A DNA stretch of 26,900 bases from Proteobacteria bacterium UBA4656 (GTDB taxonomy: Bacteria > Pseudomonadota > Gammaproteobacteria > Xanthomonadales > Ahniellaceae), in the NCBI GenBank assembly GCA_002405525.1, contig DHLY01000100.1, positions 1 to 26,900 of the forward strand. The letters run 5' to 3'. Made by a program: the position numbers and the translations under genes. This document shows positions 1 to 7,926 of the stretch, piece after piece. The notes under the pieces are model-generated. The model was not told the DNA's origin, did no database searches, and worked only from the letters and a program-made list of their open reading frames with translations. Every line of letters begins with the position of its first letter. The first letter of the stretch is position 1.

Positions 1-110
1 GCCGGTCCCGCCGGCGACGATCCGTAGCGCCATGGGGCGTCGGCCGAGGGGGCGCGGCACACCGACTGCTCCGGCATCACTTGCCCCTGCCGACCCCGCA
101 GCGACTGCCC

Positions 111-626
111 ATGGATCTGCGCCGCCACATCGTCGACATTCCCGACTTCCCGCGCCCGGGCATCCTGTTCCGCGATGTCTCGCCGCTGCTGGCCGACGCC
201 GCGGCCTTCGGTGCGGCGGTGCGCGCGCTGGCGGCGGCGTCCGGCGATCTCGCGGTCGACCTCGTCGCCGGCATCGAAGCCCGCGGATTCATCTTCGGCG
301 CGGCGCTGGCGCGGCACCTCGGTCGCGGCTTCCTGCCGCTGCGCAAACCCGGCAAACTCCCCGGTGCCGTGCATCGCGCCGCCTACGCGCTGGAGTACGG
401 CGAGGACGTGCTGGAACTGCGCGCCGGCGTGGCGCCGCCCGGCGCCCGCGTGCTGCTGGCCGACGACGTGATCGCCACCGGCGGCACCCTGGATGCGGCA
501 CGGCGCCTGGTGCTGGCCGCGGACCTGCAGCCGGCAGGGGCGGTAGTGCTGGTCGAACTGGAAGCGCTCGGCGGCCGCGCGCGGCTCGGCGTCAACCTGC
601 CGGTGAGAAGCGTGCTGCGCTATTGA
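111..626 (+). CDS. apt: Adenine phosphoribosyltransferase
   Basis: Salvage enzyme that joins adenine to PRPP to give AMP and pyrophosphate in the cytoplasm. The 171-residue product aligns along its length with the Apt family: N-terminal DFPRPGILFRDVSPLL (residues 12-27), EARGFIFGAAL (56-66), RKPGKLPG (78-85) and the type I PRTase PRPP-binding loop VLLADDVIATGGT (114-126) with its paired aspartates. I chose ATG at 111 because homology begins there; an in-frame TTG at 81 would add ten residues with no family similarity. No convincing Shine-Dalgarno precedes either start. The C-terminus (LPVRSVLRY) is slightly shorter than in E. coli Apt (183 aa). The next gene faces it head-on. Bases 1-110 hold no gene I can support; frame 1 closes with TAG at 25-27, which could be the tail of an upstream plus-strand gene. 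Confidence 0.96.
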   Translation: MDLRRHIVDIPDFPRPGILFRDVSPLLADAAAFGAAVRALAAASGDLAVDLVAGIEARGFIFGAALARHLGRGFLPLRKPGKLPGAVHRAAYALEYGEDVLELRAGVAPPGARVLLADDVIATGGTLDAARRLVLAADLQPAGAVVLVELEALGGRARLGVNLPVRSVLRY

Positions 627-653
627 GCCGGCGGGCGATCGCCGGGCAGGGAC

Positions 654-687
654 CCGGCGCGCCGCGCCGGATCCGGACTGCAGTCCG
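654..687. terminator. Tandem GC hairpins between convergent genes
   Basis: Two perfect inverted repeats sit in the 66-base gap between apt and the convergent AIM24-family gene: a seven-base stem CCGGCGC/GCGCCGG around a three-base centre (654-670) and the 14-base palindrome CGGACTGCAGTCCG (674-687). There is no T tract on either side, so an intrinsic bidirectional terminator is plausible from position but not proven. Confidence 0.35.
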
Positions 688-692
688 CCGCC

Positions 693-1700
693 TCAGAACC
701 CGCGGTCGCCGGACAGGATCCCGCCCAGCCCGCCGAGCACCGAACCTTCATCCTTGCTGCCGCCCTTTTGGAACGCGGCCATCATCATCCGGCCGGCCAG
801 CCGCGAGAACGGCAGCGACTGCACCCAGACGTGTCCGGGGCCCTTCAGTTCGGCGAAGAACACGCCCTCACCGCCGAACAGCATCGACTTCACGCCGCCG
901 ACGCTGCGGATGTCGAAGCCGACCGTATCGGTGAAGGCGACCACGCAGCCGGTATCGACATGCAGCACCTCGCCGGCGGCGAGTTCGCGCTCGATCACGG
1001 TGCCGCCGGCGTGCATGAACACCGTCCCGTCGCCCTCGATCTTCTGCATGATGAAGCCTTCGCCGCCGAACAGCGCGGTGAGCACCTTCTTCTGGAAGTA
1101 GATCCCGATCGACGCGCCGCGCGCGGCGCACAGGAAGGAGTCCTTCTGGCAGATGATCCGCCCGCGGTAGTTGGTCAGGGTGAGCGGGATGATCGTGCCG
1201 GGGTAGGGCGCGGCAAAAGCCGCACGGGCCTTGCCGCCACCGGCGTTGGAGAACATGGTGGTGAACAGGCTCTCGCCGGTGACCACGCGCTTGCCGGCCG
1301 ACAGCAGCTTGTCGACGAAGGAGCCACCCTGTCCCGAGTGCGAGCCGTCGCCGAACACGGTCTCCATCTGCACCGAGGCGTCCTTGTACATCATCGAGCC
1401 GGCTTCCGAGACCACGCTCTCGCCCGGGTCGAGCTCGATCTCGACGAACTGCATGTCCTCGCCGTAGATCCTGTAGTCGATCTCGTCGGACCTGCGCAGG
1501 CCGGTCGGCGGCGGCGCGGCCGGCACCAGTGCGCCGGGGGCTGCGGCGGTGAGTTCGGCGCAGGCCGAGATCGGAATCCACTCGGCGAAGCCCGCGCGCC
1601 AGCAGTGGCCGGCGGGGTTGGCGCGCGCCTGCGCCGTCGCAGCCGCGGTGTCGAGCGGGCCGGTCTGCTGTCCGTTGTAGCTGAGATACCACTGGTGCAT
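693..1700 (-). CDS. GYF_2 domain + AIM24/TIGR00266 family protein
   Basis: Product of 335 residues with two recognisable parts. Residues 3-50 resemble a GYF_2 (DUF4339) module: WYLSYNGQQTGPLD, then CWRAGFAEWIPI, a proposed peptide-binding fold. A proline/alanine linker (51-70) leads to an AIM24/TIGR00266 domain (about 73-300), with YRIYGEDMQFVEIELDPGE, the glycine-rich SNAGGGKARAAFAAPYPGTI, FGGEGFIMQKIEGDG and the closing GPGHVWVQSLPFSRL. The domain forms a beta-rich trimeric fold in solved bacterial members; its biochemical role is not established. The tail (311-335) is Gly/Ser-rich. ATG at 1700 is chosen because it is preceded on the minus strand by GGAG about seven bases upstream and because the GYF-like domain starts at residue 1. 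It lies 29 bases downstream of the DUF533 gene, probably one transcript. Confidence 0.85.
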   Translation of the reverse strand: MHQWYLSYNGQQTGPLDTAAATAQARANPAGHCWRAGFAEWIPISACAELTAAAPGALVPAAPPPTGLRRSDEIDYRIYGEDMQFVEIELDPGESVVSEAGSMMYKDASVQMETVFGDGSHSGQGGSFVDKLLSAGKRVVTGESLFTTMFSNAGGGKARAAFAAPYPGTIIPLTLTNYRGRIICQKDSFLCAARGASIGIYFQKKVLTALFGGEGFIMQKIEGDGTVFMHAGGTVIERELAAGEVLHVDTGCVVAFTDTVGFDIRSVGGVKSMLFGGEGVFFAELKGPGHVWVQSLPFSRLAGRMMMAAFQKGGSKDEGSVLGGLGGILSGDRGF

Positions 1701-1729
1701 GTCGTGTCTCCGGAAGGAATGGGGCGCGA

Positions 1730-2419
1730 TCAGCTCATGCCGAGCTGCTGGTGGATCGCCGCGCGCACATCGGGCGCGACGTTGAGCCGCGTGGCCAGCG
1801 TGTCGAGGTAGACGCGCTCGGCCTCGCTGTCGAGGCTGATCGCGGCGCACGATGCGGCGTAAAGATCGGCGGCGATCTCCGGCCGTGCGGCGCCGACGAT
1901 CGCGGCCAGCGACTTCGGCGCGTCGAGTTCGGCGCGCAGGAAGGCCTGGGTGTCGGGATCGAGGCCGGCGTCGCCCGCGCGCTGCAGGATCTGCGCGCGC
2001 TCGAGGTCGTCGATGTGACCGTCGGCGGCGGCCGCGGCGACCATCGCCTGCACCAGCAGCGCCATGTCGCGCGCACGCGGGTCGGCGGGGACCGCGGCTC
2101 GCGGGGCCGCGGGCGGCGCCATCGGCGGCACGCCCGGCGGGGGCGGCGGCACCTGCTGCGGCGGCTGCGGGATCGACGCGCCCGGTCCCGGCGGGAAGCC
2201 GCCGGCCTGCTGCGGTGCGCCCGGGCGCGGCTGGTTCTTGTAGTGGTCGTAGGCGGCTATCGCCACCCCGAGCAGGCCGATGCCAAGTTGCGCCTTGGTG
2301 CCGGTGCTCATGCCGCCGAGCATCGACGAGCCCTTGCGCTTCTTGCCCTTCTTGCCGCCGAGCGAGCCCGACATGGCGCCGCCGAGCAGTTCACCGAGCA
2401 GACGTTGGGGATCGAACAT
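1730..2419 (-). CDS. DUF533 / TerB-like protein
   Basis: Product of 229 residues. Residues 1-60 carry a glycine-rich start, a strongly basic patch GGKKGKKRKG (21-30) and a short hydrophobic stretch LGIGLLGVAIAAY (45-57) that may touch or cross the membrane. Residues 63-115 are a proline/alanine-rich, probably disordered linker. Residues 118-229 match the DUF533/TerB-like helical domain, with MVAAAAADGHIDDLE (126-140), where the acidic residues correspond to the putative metal-binding motif of TerB-like proteins. The family includes E. coli YebE; its function is unknown. ATG at 2419 has an excellent ribosome site. First gene of a probable two-gene operon with the GYF_2-AIM24 gene. Confidence 0.82.
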   Translation of the reverse strand: MFDPQRLLGELLGGAMSGSLGGKKGKKRKGSSMLGGMSTGTKAQLGIGLLGVAIAAYDHYKNQPRPGAPQQAGGFPPGPGASIPQPPQQVPPPPPGVPPMAPPAAPRAAVPADPRARDMALLVQAMVAAAAADGHIDDLERAQILQRAGDAGLDPDTQAFLRAELDAPKSLAAIVGAARPEIAADLYAASCAAISLDSEAERVYLDTLATRLNVAPDVRAAIHQQLGMS

Positions 2420-2428
2420 CGCGTGTAT

Positions 2429-2434
2429 CCTCCT
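2429..2434 (-). promoter_or_regulatory. Consensus Shine-Dalgarno AGGAGG
   Basis: On the minus strand AGGAGG lies nine bases before the ATG at 2419. It is the only full-consensus ribosome-binding site I found in the window and fixes the start of the DUF533 gene. Confidence 0.8.
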
Positions 2435-2553
2435 GGTGGCGTCGGTCGACGCGGGTATCGCGCGGTCCGGAGTTCCGGTGCGCGCGCATTGTGCAGCATC
2501 CGGGCAGGCGGTTGCGGGGGTGTGAAGTCATGCGCCCGGCACGCCGCAAGCCG

Positions 2554-2582
2554 TTGTCCGGGCAGGGGCTTGCCACTACCCT
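2554..2582 (+). promoter_or_regulatory. Possible sigma70-type promoter before dgkA
   Basis: In the 222-base divergent gap between the DUF533 gene and dgkA, TTGTCC (2554-2559) and TACCCT (2577-2582) are separated by 17 bases. The -35 matches consensus at four of six positions, the -10 at three of six, so this is a weak candidate. I see nothing else definite in the gap. Confidence 0.25.
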
Positions 2583-2641
2583 TGCGCGCGCCGCGCCGGT
2601 CAGCGTGCGCTGCGAGTTCCCTCCGAGGCGATCCAGACCCG

Positions 2642-3028
2642 ATGGCTGATGGAAAGAACAGCCTGCTGCCGCGCGGGCCGCGAGGCATGTGGAAGGCGAC
2701 GTTGTGGTCGTTGCGCGGGCTGGGGCACGGCTTTCGCCACGAAAGCTCGTTCCGGCTCGAGGTCTACCTGTTCGTGGTGCTGGCCCCGCTCGGGTGGTGG
2801 CTGGGCACGACCGCGGTTGAGCGCGCGATCCTGATCGGCTCCCTGCTGCTGGTGCTGTCGGTGGAGCTGCTCAACTCCGCGGTCGAGGCGGTGGTCGACA
2901 AGGCCAGTCCCGAGTTCAGCGAACTCGCCGGCCGCGCCAAGGATCTCGGCTCGGCCGCGGTGTTCCTGATGCTGCTCAACGTGCCGTTCTGCTACGGACT
3001 GGTGGCTTGGCAGCGGTTCAGCGGCTGA
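2642..3028 (+). CDS. dgkA: Diacylglycerol kinase
   Basis: Small trimeric inner-membrane kinase that phosphorylates diacylglycerol with ATP, recycling the lipid left by membrane-derived oligosaccharide or LPS modification. The 128-residue product has the family's length (E. coli 122) and its signature SVELLNSAVEAVVD followed by SPEFSELAGRAKDLGSAAV (residues 73-107). The glutamates E75 and E82 correspond to the conserved active-site and metal-binding glutamates. Three hydrophobic segments are visible at about 41-54, 60-83 and 104-123, preceded by an amphipathic basic N-terminus. ATG at 2642 fits the family start; GAGG lies 14 bases upstream, so ribosome binding is weak. rlmI follows 54 bases downstream on the same strand. 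Confidence 0.95.
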   Translation: MADGKNSLLPRGPRGMWKATLWSLRGLGHGFRHESSFRLEVYLFVVLAPLGWWLGTTAVERAILIGSLLLVLSVELLNSAVEAVVDKASPEFSELAGRAKDLGSAAVFLMLLNVPFCYGLVAWQRFSG

Positions 3029-3082
3029 GTCGCGTCGCGCGCACGGGTAGCGGTTGGTCGTCGGTCAGGGTAGCGTGTCGGC

Positions 3083-4309
3083 ATGAATGAGCCCCGCGAA
3101 GACCGATCCGGTGTCGAGTATGCCGCGCTGTGCCTGAAGAAGGGCGAGGACGCGCGCCTGCGCGCCGGACACGCCTGGGTGTTCAGCAACGAAGTCGACG
3201 TCCGGCGCACGCCATTGACCGGCTTCCGGCCAGGCGACCCCGCGGTGGTGCTCGACCACGCCGGCAAGGCGCTCGGCGTCGCCTACGTGAACCCCAACGC
3301 GCTGATCTGCGCGCGCCTGGTGGCGCGCGGCCTGAGCCATCCGCTGGACCGCTCGCTGATCGTGCATCGCCTCAACGTCGCGCTGTCGCTGCGCGAGCGC
3401 CTGCACGAGCGCCCCTGCTACCGTCTCGTTTACGGCGAATCAGACGGCCTGCCGGGCCTGGTGCTCGATCGCTTCGGCGACGTGGTCGTGGGCCAAGTCG
3501 CCACCGCGGGCATGGAGGCGCTCAAGGCGGAGGTCGCCGAAGCGGTTGCCAAGGTCCTCAAGCCCGCCTGCCTGCTGTGGAAGAACGCGGGCTCGGTGCG
3601 TGCGATGGAGGACCTTCCCGAGTATACCGAGGTCGCGTTCGGCCAGCTGCCGGCGGAGGTGGTGGTCGAGGAAGGCGGGCTGTCTTTCGCCATCGATCCG
3701 GTCGGCGGGCAGAAGACCGGATGGTTCTACGATCAGCGCGCCAACCGCGACCAGCTCGCGCCCTTCGCGCAGGGCGCGCGCGTACTCGACCTCTTCGCCT
3801 ACGCCGGCGCCTGGGGCCTGCGCGCGGCGGCGTTCGGCGCGCGCGATGCGACCTGCGTGGACGCCTCCGCCACCGCGGTGGCGGCGATCGGCGCCAACGC
3901 CGCGCGCAACGGGCTCGCCGAGCGCGTGCGCGCGGTGCAGGCGGACGCCTTCGATTTCCTCAAGGAGGCGCGCCACGCGCGCGAGCGCTTCGACGTGGTG
4001 ATCGTCGACCCGCCCGCCTTCGCCAAGCGCAAGAAGGACTTCACGGAGGCGCGGCTGGCCTACCGGCGGATCAACGAGGCAGCGATGCAGGTGCTGTCGA
4101 AGGACGGCATCCTGGTGGCCTGCTCGTGCTCCTACCACATGCCGCGCACGGCCTTCCTCGAGACCGTGAACCAGGGCGCGCGGCACCTCGACCGCACGCT
4201 GCAGGTGGTCAGCCAGCTGCAGCAGGCGCCGGACCATCCGGTCAACCCGGCGATCCCGGAGTCTGACTACCTCAAGGGCTTCATCGCGCGGGTGTTGCCG
4301 GGCGCGTGA
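3083..4309 (+). CDS. rlmI: 23S rRNA (cytosine-C5)-methyltransferase RlmI
   Basis: SAM-dependent enzyme that methylates C1962 of 23S rRNA in E. coli. The 408-residue product (E. coli 396) has an N-terminal PUA-like RNA-binding region (about 15-85, KKGEDARLRAGHAWVFSNEV), the central YRLVYGESDGLPGLVLDRFG (113-132), and KTGWFYDQRANR (211-222). The Rossmann methyltransferase part has motif I DLFAYAGAWGLRA (236-248), motif IV DPPAF (309-313) and motif VI CSCSYHM (347-353), where C349 is the probable catalytic cysteine. The C-terminus APDHPVNPAIPESDYLKGF (382-400) is typical. The stop codon lies only six bases from the stop of the convergent secreted-protein gene. Confidence 0.93.
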   Translation: MNEPREDRSGVEYAALCLKKGEDARLRAGHAWVFSNEVDVRRTPLTGFRPGDPAVVLDHAGKALGVAYVNPNALICARLVARGLSHPLDRSLIVHRLNVALSLRERLHERPCYRLVYGESDGLPGLVLDRFGDVVVGQVATAGMEALKAEVAEAVAKVLKPACLLWKNAGSVRAMEDLPEYTEVAFGQLPAEVVVEEGGLSFAIDPVGGQKTGWFYDQRANRDQLAPFAQGARVLDLFAYAGAWGLRAAAFGARDATCVDASATAVAAIGANAARNGLAERVRAVQADAFDFLKEARHARERFDVVIVDPPAFAKRKKDFTEARLAYRRINEAAMQVLSKDGILVACSCSYHMPRTAFLETVNQGARHLDRTLQVVSQLQQAPDHPVNPAIPESDYLKGFIARVLPGA

Positions 4310-4315
4310 GCGGCG

Positions 4316-5950
4316 CTACGGCTCGAAGCTGTTGCCGAACAGCGCATCGGAAGGAAAGTTGAAGTCGACGCCCGGAAAGATGCCGAGCGCCGCCGGCAGC
4401 ACGATCGGCGTCGCAGTGGTGGGGTTGGGCGTGAGTACCAGCGTGCAGGCCTGCAACGCGTGGACCTGGCAGGCGTTGCCCAGCCGCGCGAGCGCGAAGT
4501 AGGTGCCGGCGGGAAAGCCGCGGGTGACGAACGACTGCCCGGTGGCGACCGGGCCGCTCCACAGCGCGCTCAACTGCGTACCATCCTGGCGGAAGATGGT
4601 CACCGTACCCTGCAGCGCACCCGGTGCCGCACCGGCCATGTCCAGCGTGCCGCCGATCGCGCGCCCACTCGCGAGGGTGAAGTCGTATGCCGCGCTGGCG
4701 ACGCCGGACTGGACCGCTATCGCCGTGCCGCCGGTGCATTCCGGCGCATCGCACGGTGCGGCCGGCCAGCCGACATCGATGTAGCCGGCGGTGTTGGCCG
4801 TGCCCAGCTGCGTGGCGAAATCGAGCGGGATGTTGGCCACGGCGTAGCGTCCGTCAGCGCCGGTGGTCGCACTGGCGACGCGCGAGGCGCCGAGAAAGGC
4901 TCGGGGCTGGTACGCACGGACCTCGATGCCCGGCAGCGGTGCGCCGGTTGTGGCATCGGAGACGCGCCCGGTCAGCACCGCACCGGGCGTGAGTTCGAAG
5001 CCGAGGTTGTCGACCACCGCGGTGCCGCTGACCGATACGTAGCTGCCCGAGTTCGGCAGGCAGTCCTCGAGCCGGACGCACTCGAGGCCGGGGTAGCGCA
5101 TCGGCGTGTAGTACGGCGTGCGCACCGAGACCTGCAACCGGTAGCCACCCTGCGGCAGGCCGGCGATGCGATAGCGACCCTGTGCGTCGGTGTGCGTCTG
5201 CAACGTGCGGGTCGCCGTGCCCGGGAAATCGAACAGGGCCATCTGCAGCGGCGCCGAGGCGATCGGCGCCGCCCGGTACGCGTCGGTGAGGATGCCGGTC
5301 AGGGTCGCTCCGATGCGCAGGCGGAGCACCACCGCCTGCGTCGTGCCCTCCGCCGGCAACATCTCCGGCAGGCCTTCGAGGCGGCTGGTGAACGGCATCA
5401 CCTGGTCGCCCTGGCAGGTGCCGACGTAGGCGTCGTCGTCGCTCTGCGCGCACAGGTGCAAGGGGCCAGGGAACACCTGCTCGAAGCGCCACGCGCCATT
5501 GCCGAGGTCCACCACCTGCGGCGCCGGCGTCAGATCGCGGAAGGCGATGAACGGGCGCAGGCCGGGCACCGGCGTCGCGCCTTCGAACGTTTCCACGCGC
5601 ACGTTGATCGTGGCCGGCAGCGCGGCGATGAAGTCCTGTCCGCTGCTGCTCGCGCCGACGATCCGCCAGTTCGGCGCCACCACCCGCCCGGCCGCCGCCA
5701 CGCTGACCCGGCACTGCAGGCCACAGCCGCCGCTGACTGTCAGCGCATAGGACCCTTGCGCGTCGGTCGTGGTGGTGGCCACCACGCTGCCGCCTCCCAG
5801 CGGACTGTCGATGCGCAGCACCGACACCACCGCGTCGGCCACGCCAGCCGACTGGGTGTCGCGGACCGAACCGGAGATCGATACCGACTGGGCGACTGCC
5901 GGGCCAGCGGCCAGCAGGGCCGCGAGGGCGGCGGTGCGGATGATGTCCAT
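4316..5950 (-). CDS. Secreted carboxypeptidase-regulatory-domain protein
   Basis: Product of 544 residues of unknown function. It starts with a clear Sec signal peptide: MDIIR, a hydrophobic core and a probable cleavage AVA|QS after residue 20. The rest is a string of beta-sandwich modules of the carboxypeptidase regulatory-like (CarboxypepD_reg/SdrD B-like) type: one at about 22-110 ([20 protein letters not shown] ... [11 protein letters not shown]), one starting [17 protein letters not shown] with [19 protein letters not shown], and another [20 protein letters not shown] with [13 protein letters not shown] final beta-rich part leads to the C-terminal tail [13 protein letters not shown]. No peptidase catalytic residues are seen, so it is probably a structural or surface-attached protein. 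Several paired cysteines ([19 protein letters not shown]) suit an oxidising periplasmic or extracellular location. ATG at 5950 is chosen because the signal peptide begins there; the frame stays open far upstream, but that stretch overlaps lgt and resembles no protein. Confidence 0.82.
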   Translation of the reverse strand: MDIIRTAALAALLAAGPAVAQSVSISGSVRDTQSAGVADAVVSVLRIDSPLGGGSVVATTTTDAQGSYALTVSGGCGLQCRVSVAAAGRVVAPNWRIVGASSSGQDFIAALPATINVRVETFEGATPVPGLRPFIAFRDLTPAPQVVDLGNGAWRFEQVFPGPLHLCAQSDDDAYVGTCQGDQVMPFTSRLEGLPEMLPAEGTTQAVVLRLRIGATLTGILTDAYRAAPIASAPLQMALFDFPGTATRTLQTHTDAQGRYRIAGLPQGGYRLQVSVRTPYYTPMRYPGLECVRLEDCLPNSGSYVSVSGTAVVDNLGFELTPGAVLTGRVSDATTGAPLPGIEVRAYQPRAFLGASRVASATTGADGRYAVANIPLDFATQLGTANTAGYIDVGWPAAPCDAPECTGGTAIAVQSGVASAAYDFTLASGRAIGGTLDMAGAAPGALQGTVTIFRQDGTQLSALWSGPVATGQSFVTRGFPAGTYFALARLGNACQVHALQACTLVLTPNPTTATPIVLPAALGIFPGVDFNFPSDALFGNSFEP

Positions 5951-6049
5951 GCGGCGACCGTTCCTTGGATGGGCCGCAGAATGCTCCCGCGTTTCGCGCC
6001 GCGCGGCAAGCGGGGGCGTGACGCGGCGCACGGGACCCGTCCGATCGGC

Positions 6050-6055
6050 GACAAT
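6050..6055 (+). promoter_or_regulatory. Possible -10 element of lgt
   Basis: GACAAT lies in the 129-base divergent gap between the secreted-protein gene and lgt, about 25 bases before the lgt ATG. It matches TATAAT at four of six positions in otherwise GC-rich DNA. No good -35 hexamer is visible at 16-18 bases, so this is tentative. Confidence 0.25.
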
Positions 6056-6079
6056 CGGCGCCTCGACCCGGGCCCGCGC

Positions 6080-6973
6080 ATGAGCTACCTGCACCAGATC
6101 GACCCCATCGCCCTGCAATTGGGCCCGCTGGCCATCCACTGGTACGGGATCATGTACCTGCTGGCGTTCGCCGCCGCCTGGTGGCTGGGCATGCGCCGCG
6201 TCGCGGCCGGCCGCGTGCCGTGGGGCGTCGAGGCCTTCGGCGACCTGATGTTCTACGGCATGCTGGGCGTGATCGTCGGCGGGCGGCTGGGCTACATGCT
6301 GGTCTACGGCGCCGACCAGTGGACGAAGGACCCGCTCGCGCTGCTGCGCGTGTGGGAAGGCGGGATGAGTTTCCACGGCGGCCTGGTCGGCGTGCTGGTG
6401 GCCGGCTGGTGGTGGGCGCGGCGCCACCGTATCGCGTTCTGGGACGTGGTCGATTTCCTCGCCCCGCTGGTGCCGCCGGGCCTGGGCTTCGGCCGCCTCG
6501 GCAACTTCATCGGCGGCGAGTTGTATGGCAAGCCGACCGGCGCGGACTGGGGCGTGGTGTTCCCGTCCTCGCTCACCCAGCCCTTCGCGTCGATGTCGCC
6601 CGACGCGCTGCGCGCCGCGTTCGACGCCGGCCAACTGGCGCCGTTCCTGCGCCATCCCTCGCAGCTCTACCAGGCGCTGTGGGAAGGCGTGCTGATGTTC
6701 GCCGTGCTGTGGTGGCTGTCGTCGAAGCCGCGCGCACGCTACGTCGTCTCCGGCTGGTTCGCCATCCTGTACGGCATCGGTCGCTTCCTGCTCGAATTCG
6801 TGCGCGTGCCCGACGCGCACCTCGGCTACCTGGCGTTCGGGTGGCTGACGATGGGGCAGGTGTTGAGCGTGCCACTGGTGCTGGTTGGTGTCGTGTTGGT
6901 GGCTGTGGGGGTGAGGCGCGGTGGGCGGGCAAAGGGCCCGGGGCCCAGGGCCCAGGGCCCGGAGAAGCGTTGA
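6080..6973 (+). CDS. lgt: Prolipoprotein diacylglyceryl transferase
   Basis: Inner-membrane enzyme that moves diacylglycerol from phosphatidylglycerol onto the lipobox cysteine of prolipoproteins, the first step of lipoprotein maturation. The 297-residue product has the expected multi-TM pattern and signature residues: [13 protein letters not shown] (18-30), the [11 protein letters not shown] loop with H99 (94-104), the Lgt signature [15 protein letters not shown] with R139, N142 and E147 (136-150), [12 protein letters not shown] (192-203) and GRFLLEFVR (234-242). The last 14 or so residues ([14 protein letters not shown]) are unlike the family and are encoded by the first arm of a heptamer repeat, so the repeat forms the gene's 3' end. 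ATG at 6080 begins the standard [21 protein letters not shown]. Divergent from the secreted-protein gene. Confidence 0.95.
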   Translation: MSYLHQIDPIALQLGPLAIHWYGIMYLLAFAAAWWLGMRRVAAGRVPWGVEAFGDLMFYGMLGVIVGGRLGYMLVYGADQWTKDPLALLRVWEGGMSFHGGLVGVLVAGWWWARRHRIAFWDVVDFLAPLVPPGLGFGRLGNFIGGELYGKPTGADWGVVFPSSLTQPFASMSPDALRAAFDAGQLAPFLRHPSQLYQALWEGVLMFAVLWWLSSKPRARYVVSGWFAILYGIGRFLLEFVRVPDAHLGYLAFGWLTMGQVLSVPLVLVGVVLVAVGVRRGGRAKGPGPRAQGPEKR

Positions 6974-7082
6974 GCCGCTTCGCCATACCCTGTTCCCTAT
7001 ACCCTGTTGATCGGCCCGGAGCGCAAGCCCGGCCCTTCGGCCCCAGTGCATGATGGCCCCTGGGCCCTGTGCCCTGGGCCCT
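6933..7082. repeat. Heptamer repeat element, copy 1 (lgt-thyA)
   Basis: Built of seven-base units. Four direct units AGGGCCC, GGGGCCC, AGGGCCC, AGGGCCC (6933-6960) are followed by a 24-base core GGAGAAGCG...CGCC (6961-6984) containing the small inverted repeat GAAGCG/CGCTTC. Then come three reverse-strand units ATACCCT, GTTCCCT, ATACCCT (6985-7005), 49 bases of spacer and four reverse units GGCCCCT, GGGCCCT, GTGCCCT, GGGCCCT (7055-7082). Left and right tracts are complementary, so the RNA could fold into a long hairpin. The left tract lies inside the lgt reading frame; the right tract ends 49 bases before the thyA start. Confidence 0.85.
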
Positions 7083-7131
7083 CAAGAAAAGAACCGACCA
7101 TCCAGATAGCCCGAACAGCCAGCGCCCCCCA

Positions 7132-7926
7132 ATGCAGCAGTACCACACCCTCCTCCAGCACATCCTCGACCACGGCACCGACAAGGCGGACCGCACGGGC
7201 ACGGGCACGCGCAGCGTGTTCGGCCACCAGCTGCGCTTCGACCTTGCGGAGGGGTTCCCGCTGGTGACCACCAAGAAGGTGCACCTGCGCTCGATCGTGC
7301 ACGAGCTGCTGTGGTTCCTGAAGGGCGAGACCAACGTCGCCTACCTGCGCGAGAACAAGGTCACGATCTGGGACGAGTGGGCGGACGATCGCGGCGAACT
7401 CGGACCGGTGTACGGCAAGCAGTGGCGCTCCTGGACGGGTGCGGACGGGCGCACGGTGGACCAGATCGGCTGGCTGGTCGGGGAGATCCGGCGCAATCCG
7501 GACTCGCGGCGTCTGATCGTGAGCGCGTGGAACGTCGCCGAACTGCACAAGATGGCGCTGATGCCCTGCCACGCGCTGTTCCAGTTCTACGTGGCGAAGG
7601 GGCGATTGTCGTGCCAGCTCTACCAGCGTTCGGCTGACGTGTTTCTCGGCGTACCGTTCAATATCGCCTCATACGCCCTGCTCACGCACATGATCGCCCA
7701 GGTCTGCGACCTCGCGCCCGGAGAATTCGTCCACACCTTCGGCGACGTGCACATCTACGCCAATCATATGGATCAGGTGCGCGAGCAGCTCGCGCGCCAG
7801 CCGTTCCCGTTGCCGGCGCTGAAGCTCAATCCCGCGGTGCGCTCGATCTTCGACTTCCGCTACGAGGACATCGAGATCATCGGCTACCAGTCGCACCCGG
7901 CGATCAAGGCGCCGGTCGCGGTCTGA
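7132..7926 (+). CDS. thyA: Thymidylate synthase
   Basis: Converts dUMP to dTMP with methylene-tetrahydrofolate, producing dihydrofolate that FolA then reduces. The product is 264 residues, the same length as E. coli ThyA, and key residues fall at matching numbers: R21, R126-R127 (NPDSRR), catalytic C146 in [13 protein letters not shown]166 in QRSAD, D169, N177 ([10 protein letters not shown]), H207 and Y209 (GDVHIYANH). ATG at 7132 starts the canonical [12 protein letters not shown]; an in-frame ATG at 7069 would translate the upstream repeat and is rejected. No clear Shine-Dalgarno. The stop TGA shares its last base with the ATG of the next gene, implying translational coupling. Confidence 0.97.
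   Translation: MQQYHTLLQHILDHGTDKADRTGTGTRSVFGHQLRFDLAEGFPLVTTKKVHLRSIVHELLWFLKGETNVAYLRENKVTIWDEWADDRGELGPVYGKQWRSWTGADGRTVDQIGWLVGEIRRNPDSRRLIVSAWNVAELHKMALMPCHALFQFYVAKGRLSCQLYQRSADVFLGVPFNIASYALLTHMIAQVCDLAPGEFVHTFGDVHIYANHMDQVREQLARQPFPLPALKLNPAVRSIFDFRYEDIEIIGYQSHPAIKAPVAV

Noticed and set aside
1..27. Possible C-terminal tail of an upstream plus-strand gene ending at TAG 25-27
   Set aside because: Only eight codons are visible, too few to support a gene.
81..110. TTG start giving a longer Apt
   Set aside because: No similarity before MDLRRHIVDIPDFPRPG and an ATG is available at 111.
289..290. UbiH residue N290 as a defective FAD motif (GN instead of GD)
   Set aside because: The coordinates are protein residues. 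E. coli UbiH is recalled to have the same GNAAQT form, so this is probably normal for the subfamily and not a broken gene.
7031..7042. Small GGCC-CTTC-GGCC hairpin within repeat copy 1 spacer
   Set aside because: Short stem without a T tract and not present in the other copies; not enough to call a terminator.
5951..7051. N-terminal extension of the secreted protein frame across lgt
   Set aside because: The signal peptide begins at 5950, and the extension is antisense to lgt and resembles nothing.
7069..7131. Longer thyA start inside the repeat
   Set aside because: ThyA homology and exact family length begin at 7132; the extra residues are translated repeat.
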